NCBI GenBank assembly: GCA_024403675.1
Contig: JAKSRH010000015.1
Span: 1-35,224, forward strand
Length of the DNA stretch: 35,224 bases
Reading direction: 5' to 3'
Source of the DNA: Saccharofermentans sp.
Lineage (GTDB): Bacteria; Bacillota; Clostridia; Saccharofermentanales; Saccharofermentanaceae
Of the stretch, positions 15,859 to 23,733 are shown piece after piece. The stretch's first letter is position 1. Each line of letters opens with the position of its first letter. Below the pieces are notes generated by a model that did no database searches, was not told the DNA's origin, and saw only the letters and a list, made by a program, of their open reading frames with translations. The position numbers and the translations under genes are program-made.

Positions 15859-18219
15859 TTATCTCTTGAACTTGCTAAAGAATCCGCCGATACCACTCTT
15901 TGGTGGCTCTGGTGTAGGTGCAGGAGCAGCCTCACTAGCATCATCCATTTCCTTTAGTGCCTTCATTGCTGCTGCAGGATTAAATGCCTTTCCTGAAGAA
16001 ATAGTAGCTGTAGAAGGAGCAGACTGATTATATGCATTACTTGTAGCATTAACTGACATCTTTCCGTCTGCTGTAGTATTTGGATTTGGCTTAAATGGAG
16101 ATGCAGGCTTCTCTAATACTGGAATCTCTGTGAATCTAGCGATAGCAGGCTCAGCATTAACCTTAACTTCCTCCACTGGATGTGGAACGTCACCATTAGA
16201 TTTAAATGGAGATGCTTTCTCAACTTTTTCCTGAACTGGTGGAAGCACTGCTGTAGCAATAGCAGGTGCAAATTCCTTTTTTGCCTTTGCATTCATCTTA
16301 AATGCTAAAGATGCTGCGGAAGGAGAAGCGTTAGCATTAAGTTCAGTTGCATCAGGTCTGTTCATTGTACTCTTAGATGAATCTCTAGAAGATGATGAGC
16401 GACGATAGATTGATGTCTCTTCCTTTGGCTCTTCCTTAGTTTCAACTACAGGTTTTGCTTCTGGCTTTGGTTCGACCTTCTTAGTAGCAACACCTGCTGC
16501 ACCTCCTGAAAATGCTCCTGTTGATGCACGGTTAACAGACAAATTCTTAGGTCTCTTAATAGGAGGACGCTCTGAAAGTGGCACTCTGTTTGCGAAAGGA
16601 GAATTTGGTCTCTTCTCTGTTGAAGCTGATGGATTTACGTCTGACATTTTTGTTTCCTTTGCTATTGCAGCACCAGCAACTGGTGCAGTTTTAGTAAATG
16701 GTGATGTACCGGAAGTTGCCTTAGTAGGATTTGAAGACAATTCCTTAGGCCTCTTAATTGGTGGGCGCTCCTGGAGAGGAACCTTATTAACAGGCTCAGC
16801 CTTTTTTTCTGGAACAGTAGCCTTTGGTACTTCCTTAGTAGCTGCTGTTGTTGCTGCAGCAGTAGCCGCCACAGCCTGAGCACGATTAGAAGACAATTCC
16901 TTAGGTCTCTTAATTGGTGGACGCTGCTGAACAGGCACATTATTAGCTGGCTTAGCGTCTGTCTTTGTTGAAACAGGTTTCTTATCCACAGGAGCAGCTG
17001 TTTTTGTAGTTGTTGCAGTCTTTGTAGCAACAGCAGATGCCACTGCTGCCTCACCTACTGGAGTAGTATTTACCCCACGAGTTGGCTTTGCAGAAGGAGC
17101 GTTAGAATACACAGGTCTGATGGACGCTGTATTTGACTTCTTAAGATAACCATTAGAGTCAACCTCTGGTGCTGGCTCTGCTGGAACTTCAGGAACAATA
17201 GCCCATGCTGGGTTAATCTTCTCTGCTACTGTACCAATAATTCCGCCAGGAATAAAGTCAAATGCCATTGCTTTTCCTGTTTTACCCTCATCTTTAAGCT
17301 GCTTATATCTATAACCAGAAGCACCTAAAAGTGCGAGAACCACAAGAATCCACCAAGGGAAACCACCCTTACCATCCTTATTTGTATTAGCTACAACTGC
17401 ATGCTGATATGGCTTATTAGTTGGAGTAGGTGTAGGGGTTGTCTCTCCAGCTTCTGTAGCAGCAGAGTGTGTAGTCTCTCCATCTCCAGCAATAACTGGT
17501 GCAATTACAGAAGTCTCTGTTTCTTCAGTCTCCTCAGGATCCTCTGACTCAGCAGGAGTTGGTGTAGGGGTTGGAGTAGGGGTAGCCGTAGTTGCGCCTG
17601 GCTCAGTAGGAGCTGTTGTCTCGTTTACTACTGGTGCAACCACTGGACCTGGATCGGCAGGCTGTGGCTCCGGATTAGGTGCAGGAGCATTAGTTGGCGC
17701 TGGAGCTACTGTTGGTTTAGCTGGTGCCTGTGTAGGTGCAACCGTTGGTTTTGGAGCCTCAGTTGGCTTCGGTGTCGGAGCTGCTGTTGGAGCTACTGTA
17801 GGCTTAGGTGTTGGAGTTATTGCAGTGCCTGTAACACTAACATTAGAAACACTAACCGTAAATCCTTCAATATTTGTACCACTAATATTTACGCCCCAAG
17901 AAAGATTAGGACCATAATCAGCAACTTCAAACACAATCTGACCAGAACCGTCTCCGTCGATTACCTTAACTCCCCAACAACTTTGAACCCAAATTTCACC
18001 CTTAGAAAAATTCAAAGTAAATCTTACTGTCTGACCATCAGAATATCCTTGTGATGAACCAGTTACCTGACCGTTATCTGCATCCCATGAATTCGCAGAA
18101 GAAATAGAAACACTACCTGCTGCATTTACTGAAGATGAATTGGAAAATACTACTCCCAAACAAACTGCAAGACACAATAAAATGCCTATGAATCTAGCAC
18201 CAAAAACTTTCTTTATCAT
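15859..18219 (-). CDS. Single-pass surface protein A: outer beta domain, Pro/Thr linker, long cytosolic tail with repeats
   Basis: 786 residues, no family recognised. Seen in order: signal peptide (1-34); an outer domain of about 100 residues (35-132) rich in Ser/Gly/Val, likely a beta-sandwich that could be a carbohydrate-binding module; a Pro/Thr/Ala/Glu linker (133-270); a module from HAVVA (273) through a TM helix (about 286-303) to EVDSNGYLKKSN (352-363), IRPVYSNAP (367-375) and TRGVN (380-384). The remaining 400 residues are cytosolic, Ala/Pro/Lys-rich, with three VPxxxRPPIKRPKxLSxN repeats, four SPF motifs, and an amphipathic C-terminus GIGGFFSKFKR. It is preceded by GGGGAG. Its module is shared with the gene at 18372-19511. 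A bridge between the outer wall and an inner partner is inferred. Confidence 0.85.
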   Translation of the reverse strand: MIKKVFGARFIGILLCLAVCLGVVFSNSSSVNAAGSVSISSANSWDADNGQVTGSSQGYSDGQTVRFTLNFSKGEIWVQSCWGVKVIDGDGSGQIVFEVADYGPNLSWGVNISGTNIEGFTVSVSNVSVTGTAITPTPKPTVAPTAAPTPKPTEAPKPTVAPTQAPAKPTVAPAPTNAPAPNPEPQPADPGPVVAPVVNETTAPTEPGATTATPTPTPTPTPAESEDPEETEETETSVIAPVIAGDGETTHSAATEAGETTPTPTPTNKPYQHAVVANTNKDGKGGFPWWILVVLALLGASGYRYKQLKDEGKTGKAMAFDFIPGGIIGTVAEKINPAWAIVPEVPAEPAPEVDSNGYLKKSNTASIRPVYSNAPSAKPTRGVNTTPVGEAAVASAVATKTATTTKTAAPVDKKPVSTKTDAKPANNVPVQQRPPIKRPKELSSNRAQAVAATAAATTAATKEVPKATVPEKKAEPVNKVPLQERPPIKRPKELSSNPTKATSGTSPFTKTAPVAGAAIAKETKMSDVNPSASTEKRPNSPFANRVPLSERPPIKRPKNLSVNRASTGAFSGGAAGVATKKVEPKPEAKPVVETKEEPKEETSIYRRSSSSRDSSKSTMNRPDATELNANASPSAASLAFKMNAKAKKEFAPAIATAVLPPVQEKVEKASPFKSNGDVPHPVEEVKVNAEPAIARFTEIPVLEKPASPFKPNPNTTADGKMSVNATSNAYNQSAPSTATISSGKAFNPAAAMKALKEMDDASEAAPAPTPEPPKSGIGGFFSKFKR
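16531..16938 (-). repeat. Three 54-base coding repeats (RPPIKRPK motif)
   Basis: Codons for residues 428-445, 480-497 and 546-563 of surface protein A encode VPxxxRPPIKRPKxLSxN, spaced by 34 and 48 residues of variable Ala/Thr-rich sequence. The conservation of the short motif against a drifting background suggests a binding motif used three times. Confidence 0.85.
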
Positions 18220-18266
18220 TCGATCTCCCCCACGAAGAATAAAAAATAATAAATATATGTCTATCG

Positions 18267-18272
18267 ATTATA
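18267..18272 (-). promoter_or_regulatory. -10 element for surface protein A gene
   Basis: Minus-strand AATGTATAATCG contains a perfect TATAAT, 47 bases before the ATG at 18219. The other surface-protein gene has the near-identical GATGTATAATCA upstream, so the two may be co-regulated. No good -35 is seen. Confidence 0.6.
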
Positions 18273-18316
18273 CATTGCATTGCTCAAAAAATCACGATAA
18301 TTTACAACAATAAAAT

Positions 18317-18344
18317 AACGAGACTGATATACTTCAGCCTCGTT
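18317..18344 (-). terminator. Terminator of surface protein B gene
   Basis: AACGAGACTGA and TCAGCCTCGTT form an 11-bp stem with one mismatch; on the minus strand the hairpin is followed by TTATTTTATTG. It lies 28 bases after the stop of the upstream paralogue. Confidence 0.75.
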
Positions 18345-18371
18345 ATATATATGCAATCTAATAAAACTTAA

Positions 18372-19511
18372 TTACTTACTCTTACTTCCAGGTCTCTTTT
18401 CAGGAGTGGATTGGGTCTTATTAACACCTCTTGTAGAACCAGGTCTCTGTGTAGGTGCATTAGAATAAACCGGACGAATTACCTGCATATTGGATTTCTT
18501 AAGATATCCATTTTCATCAACTTCTGGTTTATTTCCAAAAGTAAGCTCTTTATTAAGTACAGGATCTGCCTTCTCCCAAATTCTTCCGACAATACCACCA
18601 GGAATAAACTCGGCAACAAGCTCATCGCCTCTTTTGCCCTGCTGTCTGAGCTGAACAACTCTGAAGCAAATCACGCCCAAAAGAACAATGAGAAGAGGAA
18701 TCCACCAAGGGAATGATGTCTTCTCTGTATTGTTAGTAGTTGCAACTACTGCATGCTCATAAGGAGTAGGTGTTGGAGTAGAGTCAATAGTTGTCTCTGT
18801 AGTTGTAGCTTCTGTCTCTTCGATAGCCGCTACTGCTTGAGTCTCTTCAGATGTTTCTACTACTTCTGTTTCCTCAGAAATTTCTGTCTCTTCGGACTCC
18901 TCAGTCTCCTCAGTTTCTGCTGGGGTAGGGGTAGGAGTTGGTGTTGGTGTAGGTGTTGGTGTAGGTGTAGCTGCTGTCGTAGCTGCAGTTGTTGCCTGTG
19001 TCTCAGGTGCAACAGTAGTTGGAGCTACAGTAGCTGCAGTTGTTGCTGCTGTTGTCGCTGCTGTTGTCGCTGCAGTTGTTGCTGCTGTTGTAGTAGTTGC
19101 TGTTGGTGCTACTGTAATTGTATTGTACTGAATACCATTTCTACTTAAGAAAGCAGAGGCTCCTTCTTCAACAAATTCAACGCTTACCGTTACTGTTACA
19201 GAAGAAGCAAATGATCCTGAAGAGCCTGCGCTTACAGATACATTAATTGTAGAACCACTCACACTTGCTGATGCGGATGCACCGCCAGTCGCAGACGCAT
19301 AAGCACTTACAGGAGTTCCACTACAACCTAATGAAAATGTTGCACGATCAGAATCACCTTTAGGTCCTACAATAAAAGTACCACTCCAATTAGAGTTAGC
19401 ATTTACCTTACCTGTAGGAATAATTGAAAAGGTCGCCACTGCCACAATAATCATTGCCATAAACAAGGCAATATTACGAAGTGCCTTTTTAAAATTAGTC
19501 TTTTTTGTCAT
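18372..19511 (-). CDS. Single-pass surface protein B: outer domain, Thr/Ala and Thr/Pro linker, short cytosolic tail
   Basis: 379 residues, paralogue of surface protein A. Signal peptide (1-39), then a Ser/Ala/Val-rich outer domain (40-133) unlike that of A, a low-complexity linker (134-248: repeated TAAT, then TP dipeptides, then Glu/Thr-rich), the shared module PYEHAVVA (250-257), SFPWWI plus TM helix (266-284), FIPGGIVG (302-309), VDENGYLKKSN (331-341), IRPVYSNAP (345-353) and TRGVN (360-364), ending soon after in a basic tail. It lacks the long repeat region of A. The start follows GAGGGGAG. Function unknown; the shared inner module suggests both proteins contact the same partner. Confidence 0.85.
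   Translation of the reverse strand: MTKKTNFKKALRNIALFMAMIIVAVATFSIIPTGKVNANSNWSGTFIVGPKGDSDRATFSLGCSGTPVSAYASATGGASASASVSGSTINVSVSAGSSGSFASSVTVTVSVEFVEEGASAFLSRNGIQYNTITVAPTATTTTAATTAATTAATTAATTAATVAPTTVAPETQATTAATTAATPTPTPTPTPTPTPTPAETEETEESEETEISEETEVVETSEETQAVAAIEETEATTTETTIDSTPTPTPYEHAVVATTNNTEKTSFPWWIPLLIVLLGVICFRVVQLRQQGKRGDELVAEFIPGGIVGRIWEKADPVLNKELTFGNKPEVDENGYLKKSNMQVIRPVYSNAPTQRPGSTRGVNKTQSTPEKRPGSKSK
18921..19100 (-). repeat. Low-complexity coding repeat (Thr-Pro and Thr-Ala codons)
   Basis: 18921-18970 is a run of GGTGT(A/T)-type hexamers encoding TPTPTP; about 18971-19100 is a run of GTTGTTGCTGCT-type units encoding TAATTAAT. Both lie in the linker of surface protein B and are prone to length change by slippage in multiples of three, which would vary linker length without breaking the frame. 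Confidence 0.75.
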
Positions 19512-19550
19512 AAGCTTCTCCCCTCAAGAATGCTTCTAATAATTACTGTG

Positions 19551-19556
19551 ATTATA
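19551..19556 (-). promoter_or_regulatory. -10 element for surface protein B gene
   Basis: Minus-strand GATGTATAATCAC holds a perfect TATAAT, 39 bases before the ATG at 19511, matching the promoter context of the paralogous gene. No clear -35. Confidence 0.6.
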
Positions 19557-19626
19557 CATCAGCAAACTTACACATGTCTTTACTTAATATGTCAAAAATA
19601 TCACGCTTTTATATCATGTTTGCATT

Positions 19627-19637
19627 TATAATATAAT
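19627..19637 (+). promoter_or_regulatory. -10 region for cdd
   Basis: Two overlapping perfect TATAAT hexamers (19627-19632 and 19632-19637) precede the cytidine deaminase gene; AAAAGGCGG serves as the ribosome binding site before the ATG at 19665. Confidence 0.6.
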
Positions 19638-19664
19638 TACTCGCAATAAAAGGCGGATTACACT

Positions 19665-20078
19665 ATGAACGAATTAATTATGGAAAAGTTATTAACAAAC
19701 GCCAAGTTAGCTGCCAAGAAAAACACTTGTTGCAAATACTCTGGCTTCACTGTAGGTGCAGCACTTTTGGATAAAGATGGAAATATCCATTCAGGTATCA
19801 ATGTGGAAAATCAAGGTATCCAATCTATTTGTGCTGAGAGAACTGCTTTTGTAAGCGCACTAACTAAGGGTAACCATGACTTTCGTGCCATAGCCGTAGT
19901 AGGCAAAAGAGTTGATGCCATAAACTTCTCGAAAACACTTCCATGCGGGTACTGCCGTCAATTTATGAGTGAATACGCAGGCCCCGACCTGTTAATAATT
20001 ACACAGGACGAGGCCGATAATAAAATATACGAATACACATTAAAGGAATTGCTTCCTGAAGCATTTCTGGATTTTTAA
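19665..20078 (+). CDS. cdd: Cytidine deaminase
   Basis: 137 residues, usual length for the small tetrameric enzyme that turns cytidine and deoxycytidine into uridine and deoxyuridine in pyrimidine salvage. Zinc-site motifs are clear: CAERTA (catalytic Glu) and PCGYCRQ, with the substrate-binding NVENQ upstream. The ATG at 19665 is taken because AAGGCGG lies about 9 bases before it; the in-frame ATG five codons later is less well placed. A DUF4250 gene follows after 10 bases and is probably co-transcribed. Confidence 0.95.
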   Translation: MNELIMEKLLTNAKLAAKKNTCCKYSGFTVGAALLDKDGNIHSGINVENQGIQSICAERTAFVSALTKGNHDFRAIAVVGKRVDAINFSKTLPCGYCRQFMSEYAGPDLLIITQDEADNKIYEYTLKELLPEAFLDF

Positions 20079-20088
20079 GGAGATTTAT

Positions 20089-20265
20089 ATGTATTTACCA
20101 AATGACCCTGTAATGCTTTTGAGCTATATCAACACTCAACTTCGTGACAACTATTCCTCATTTGAAGATTTGTGCGATTCATTAGATGTTGATAGTGCAG
20201 AAATCACTAGCAAGTTAAGCGCAATAAACTACGAATACAACCCAGAACTTAATCAGTTTAAGTAA
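20089..20265 (+). CDS. DUF4250 family small protein
   Basis: 58 residues. It opens MYLPNDPVMLLSYINTQLRD and ends NQFK, both typical of DUF4250, a small family common in Clostridia and of unknown role. AAGGAG lies 7 bases before the ATG, inside the cdd stop region, so it is probably translated from the cdd mRNA. The centre (SFEDLCDSLDVDSAEI) looks like a helical, possibly DNA-binding-type bundle, but that is a guess. Its stop codon directly abuts the stop of the convergent gene at 20266. Confidence 0.9.
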   Translation: MYLPNDPVMLLSYINTQLRDNYSSFEDLCDSLDVDSAEITSKLSAINYEYNPELNQFK

Positions 20266-21153
20266 TTATTCAAGGTCTTCATAACGAGAGTCATAATAGT
20301 CATCATCGTCTTCTCTATGGGCAATCTTTGACCATGTCAAACCAATGACAACGAAAGCGATACCGATGACGAAAACCACACCTGCCAACACAATGGATTT
20401 GGTAAAAACTGAATCAACAAAATTATTAAAAGCTTCTGCAATAAAGGTCTCTTCTCCAGATACGTCCTTCGAAGCTTCAGCTACTAAAAACTTGATAAAA
20501 ATCATTCCAGCTGCACTAAGCATCATGGCGATTATAGCGGCACGGCCAATACTGATGAAAGGTCTTCCCTTGTTCTGATAAATAATGAACAAGAGTCCTG
20601 CCATTAATAATGCTGCTACAAAAGAGCAAAGGAGAATCATCTCCACAATTTTATCAACCCTTTGAATAGCTTCTGCGAACTCATTGCCTACACTATTATC
20701 AAGTGTTTGTTCAATACCTTCATCAGCGGCTTCTACTAAGTCATTAATGAATTTTTCACGATCTTCCTTTGAAATCTCATCATGTTCGTCAAAGAAATCT
20801 TCAGATGCTTCATCGATAAGATCATACATATCATCTGAATCATAGTCTGTCTCACCAAACAAAGATGCATCCAAAGTACTCTCGAGATAGTAATCTACAA
20901 ATTCCTGACTGAAGACATCATCAAACAACTCTTCGTAGTCATCAAATCTCTCAAACTCTGAACCACCCTCTTCAGTAATTTCTTTTTTCAAATCCTTCAC
21001 AAGAGACTTGGTATCAATAGCTTTCACAATACTATGTGTGTCGAGCATATACTGATAAATATTAAAAGAGTTCACACACACAATAAGAGCTAAAAACAAA
21101 ATAAACGATAATAGTCCACTTACGAAAGGGACATAAGCTTTCTCATTCTCCAT
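20266..21153 (-). CDS. Acidic four-TM membrane protein of unknown function
   Basis: 295 residues: a TM helix at about 8-28, an extracellular or loop domain rich in Asp and Glu (about 50-160, including DDYEELFDDVF), three more TM helices (about 170-190, 202-222, 252-275) and a charged tail DDDDYYDSRYEDLE. No family recognised. It starts after GGGGGAGG. The stop codon (20266-20268) abuts the DUF4250 stop at 20265 with no base between, so there is no room for a terminator outside the coding sequences. Confidence 0.85.
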   Translation of the reverse strand: MENEKAYVPFVSGLLSFILFLALIVCVNSFNIYQYMLDTHSIVKAIDTKSLVKDLKKEITEEGGSEFERFDDYEELFDDVFSQEFVDYYLESTLDASLFGETDYDSDDMYDLIDEASEDFFDEHDEISKEDREKFINDLVEAADEGIEQTLDNSVGNEFAEAIQRVDKIVEMILLCSFVAALLMAGLLFIIYQNKGRPFISIGRAAIIAMMLSAAGMIFIKFLVAEASKDVSGEETFIAEAFNNFVDSVFTKSIVLAGVVFVIGIAFVVIGLTWSKIAHREDDDDYYDSRYEDLE

Positions 21154-21177
21154 AAAGACCTCCCCCGAGCTTTTCCT

Positions 21178-21207
21178 ATTTTACTAACAAAATATGCATA
21201 AAGGCAA
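21178..21207 (-). promoter_or_regulatory. Promoter of the acidic membrane protein gene
   Basis: Minus strand TTGCCT (21202-21207), 18-base spacer, TAAAAT (21178-21183), about 25 bases before the ATG at 21153. A reasonable sigma-A-type pair. Confidence 0.55.
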
Positions 21208-21229
21208 ACTTTTATAAGAAGTTTCATCA

Positions 21230-21238
21230 TGTTATAAT
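21230..21238 (+). promoter_or_regulatory. Extended -10 promoter of gpmI
   Basis: TGTTATAAT: a perfect TATAAT with an upstream TG, 43 bases before the ATG. No good -35 is seen. Divergent from the promoter of the membrane protein gene. Confidence 0.65.
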
Positions 21239-21281
21239 GACCCCGATAAAAACATATATATTTATATAAGGAGAAAATAAT

Positions 21282-22877
21282 ATGAGTCAGAAACCAGTAG
21301 TTTTGATGATTCTCGACGGTTACGGCATCACACCTGAGACAAAGGGTAATGCTATTTACGAAGCTAAGACACCTAACATGGACAAGCTTATGGCTGAGTC
21401 TCCATGCCAGCTCGGTTACGCTTCCGGTCTTTCTGTAGGTCTTCCTGACGGACAGATGGGTAACTCCGAGGTAGGTCACATGAACATCGGTTCCGGTAGA
21501 ATTATTTACCAGGATCTCACACTTATCACAAAGTACATTGAGGACGGTGTTTTCTTTGAGAACGAGGAACTCCTCCGTGCTATTAATAACTGTAAAGAAA
21601 ACGGTTCTGATCTCCACATCTGGGGTCTTCTCTCCGATGGTGGCGTTCACTCCCACATCACACACCTCTACGCTATCCTTGAGATGGCTAAGAAGAACGG
21701 TCTTGATCGTGTTTATGTTCACCCATTCTTCGATGGTCGTGACACACCTCCAGCATCTGGTAAGGATTACCTCACAGCTCTCGTTAACAAGATGAATGAG
21801 ATTGGTGTTGGTAAGGTAGCTTCCATGCACGGTCGTTACTATGCAATGGATAGAGATAACAACTGGGATCGTATCCAGAAGGCTTATGACGCTCTCGTAC
21901 TTGGTGAGGGTAACAAAGCAACTGATTGTATCGAGGCTATGCAGGCTTCTTACGATGCAGGCGTAACTGATGAGTTCGTACTCCCTACAGTAATCACTGA
22001 TGAGGCTGGTAGCCCAATCGCTACAGTTAAGCCAAACGACTCTGTAATCTTCTTCAACTTCCGTCCAGACCGTGCACGTGAAATCACAAAGGCTTTCTGC
22101 TTTGCTGATTCTGATGTAGCTGCTGCTGATGGTGATGCTGAGGATCCAAAGTGCATCAAGTTCCTTAAGAGAGCTAATGGCTTTATGCCTCTCACATATG
22201 TTTGCTTCAAGAACTATGAGGAGTCCATCCCTAACAAGTTCGTAGCATTCAAGAAGGTTGAAATCACAAATACATTTGGTGAGTTCCTTGCAGCAAATGG
22301 TTTGAAGCAGCTCCGTCTTGCTGAGACAGAGAAGTATGCTCACGTTACATTCTTCTTTAACGGTGGTCTTGATGAGCCAAACAAGGATGAGGAGAGAATT
22401 CTCGTTAACTCACCTAAGGTTGCAACTTATGACCTCCAGCCAGAGATGAGCGCTCCTGGTGTTTCCGAGAAGCTTGTTGAGGCTATTAAGTCAAATAAGT
22501 ACGACGTAATTATCATCAACTTCGCTAACCCTGACATGGTAGGTCACACAGGTGTTATCCCAGCTGCAGTTGCTGCTGTTGAGGCTGTCGATACTTTCGT
22601 TGGTGATGCTATGAAGGCTGTTAAGGATGCTGATGGCGTTCTCTTTATCTGTGCTGACCACGGTAACGCAGAGCAGATGATTAACCTCGAGACAGGTAAC
22701 CCACACACAGCTCACACAACTAACCCAGTACCATTCATCCTTTATAACTATGATGAGGCTTACACACTTAAGGAAGGCGGAAAGCTTTGCGATATCGCTC
22801 CTACACTTATCGATGTTATGGGTATGGAAAAGCCAGTTGAGATGACAGGTGAGTCCCTCCTCGTTAAGAAGGCATAA
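21282..22877 (+). CDS. gpmI: 2,3-bisphosphoglycerate-independent phosphoglycerate mutase
   Basis: 531 residues, close to the family's usual 510-530. It interconverts 3- and 2-phosphoglycerate in glycolysis, with two Mn ions and a phosphoserine. Seen: VLMILDGYG with the first metal Asp, the nucleophile Ser62 in MGNSEVGHMNIGSGR, HSHITHL, and the late metal motifs ADHGNAEQM and HTAHTTNP. Codon use is strongly biased (CTC, GGT, AAG), as expected of a highly expressed gene and unlike its neighbours. AAGGAG precedes the ATG. It is single-gene, with its own promoter and terminator. Confidence 0.97.
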   Translation: MSQKPVVLMILDGYGITPETKGNAIYEAKTPNMDKLMAESPCQLGYASGLSVGLPDGQMGNSEVGHMNIGSGRIIYQDLTLITKYIEDGVFFENEELLRAINNCKENGSDLHIWGLLSDGGVHSHITHLYAILEMAKKNGLDRVYVHPFFDGRDTPPASGKDYLTALVNKMNEIGVGKVASMHGRYYAMDRDNNWDRIQKAYDALVLGEGNKATDCIEAMQASYDAGVTDEFVLPTVITDEAGSPIATVKPNDSVIFFNFRPDRAREITKAFCFADSDVAAADGDAEDPKCIKFLKRANGFMPLTYVCFKNYEESIPNKFVAFKKVEITNTFGEFLAANGLKQLRLAETEKYAHVTFFFNGGLDEPNKDEERILVNSPKVATYDLQPEMSAPGVSEKLVEAIKSNKYDVIIINFANPDMVGHTGVIPAAVAAVEAVDTFVGDAMKAVKDADGVLFICADHGNAEQMINLETGNPHTAHTTNPVPFILYNYDEAYTLKEGGKLCDIAPTLIDVMGMEKPVEMTGESLLVKKA

Positions 22878-22902
22878 TTAGAATTTATATCTAGTTACAT
22901 TC

Positions 22903-22934
22903 AAAGGATTGTCCTCATGGGCAATCCTTTTTTG
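22903..22934 (+). terminator. Terminator of gpmI
   Basis: AAAGGATTG (22903-22911) pairs with CAATCCTTT (22922-22930), 9 bp with a 10-base loop, followed by TTTG. Confidence 0.85.
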
Positions 22935-23000
22935 TTGCATAAATACACAATACTTGCTATATTTCTATTCGGAATAAGCTTCTGCTAGGGCGAGCAGAGC
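22935..23000 (+). promoter_or_regulatory. Promoter and 5' leader hairpin of the membrane protein gene at 23030
   Basis: TTGCAT (22935-22940), 17-base spacer, extended -10 TGCTATATT (22955-22963). Transcription should begin near 22970, and the leader contains a hairpin TCTGCT-N6-AGCAGA (22981-22998) that can be lengthened by GC/GC with a bulge. The -35 begins right after the gpmI terminator. AAGGGG precedes the ATG at 23030. Confidence 0.65.
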
Positions 23001-23029
23001 AATATTAATACATTTAAGGGGTAGAAAAC

Positions 23030-23674
23030 ATGAACGCACAGGACATTACTATCGATTTATTCAAGAAAAACAGCAACATTAAAATCGGTAAGATTTTTCT
23101 TGCCATTTTCGTAATTGCAGACGTAATTGCTGGAGTTATTTTGGCAATTTCAAGTGCAAATGAAGGTTTTGCAGAAGACTTTGCACCAGTTATAATCGCT
23201 AGTGGCTTTATCGCAGCTATTTGTATGGTTCTTGGAATTGCAGGTCTTATTCTTCTTGTTATAGGTATTAGAGGTAAAAAGAGAACTGAGGCTTACATTG
23301 CAGAGAACGGCGAAGACGCTCTCATTAATGAGATTCACAATGAAACTCTTTATATTTACGCTCGTAAAAACAAGCCTGTTACTATCATCACTAGAAAGCA
23401 CATCTTCGAAATTGGCGACAATATTTTTAACACTGCTGATATCGACCACGCTTACGGATATAGCTATAGAGGCTCCACAAGCATTCATGGTTACACACTT
23501 AAGAACAAGCTTTGTGTCTTTGCTAAAGGCATCTATCTTAATAGTGACGATAAGACAAAGGTCTTCCAGGCACTAAAGACTGTCAACCCAGATGTTCTCC
23601 TCGGATTTACAAATGAAGCTCTTAAGGAACACAAAAGCAGAGTTAAGGAATACAAGAGAAACGGTGATTTATAA
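23030..23674 (+). CDS. Small two-TM membrane protein, possibly PH-like cytosolic domain
   Basis: 214 residues: two TM helices (about 20-42 and 54-80) followed by a basic stretch and a soluble domain of about 120 residues that reads like beta strands (for example TLYIYARKNKPVTIITRKH) and a final helix, in the manner of bacterial PH-like membrane proteins. No firm family. It has its own promoter and terminator. The layout, a TM pair plus PH-like domain, resembles half of the protein encoded at 26622-27806, but the sequences are not closely alike by eye. Confidence 0.82.
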   Translation: MNAQDITIDLFKKNSNIKIGKIFLAIFVIADVIAGVILAISSANEGFAEDFAPVIIASGFIAAICMVLGIAGLILLVIGIRGKKRTEAYIAENGEDALINEIHNETLYIYARKNKPVTIITRKHIFEIGDNIFNTADIDHAYGYSYRGSTSIHGYTLKNKLCVFAKGIYLNSDDKTKVFQALKTVNPDVLLGFTNEALKEHKSRVKEYKRNGDL

Positions 23675-23682
23675 TATAAATG

Positions 23683-23720
23683 AAGCTGTGAACGGATAAG
23701 GTTCACAGCTTTTTTATTTA
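23683..23720 (+). terminator. Terminator after the two-TM membrane protein gene
   Basis: AAGCTGTGAAC (23683-23693) pairs perfectly with GTTCACAGCTT (23701-23711), then TTTTATTTA. Confidence 0.9.
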
Positions 23721-23733
23721 GTAATCGGACGGC

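Noticed and set aside
21120..22343. A 407-residue minus-strand ORF across gpmI
   Set aside because: It is the antisense shadow of gpmI, whose strong codon bias keeps the opposite frame open; no ribosome binding site and an unlikely Cys/Leu/Ile-rich composition.
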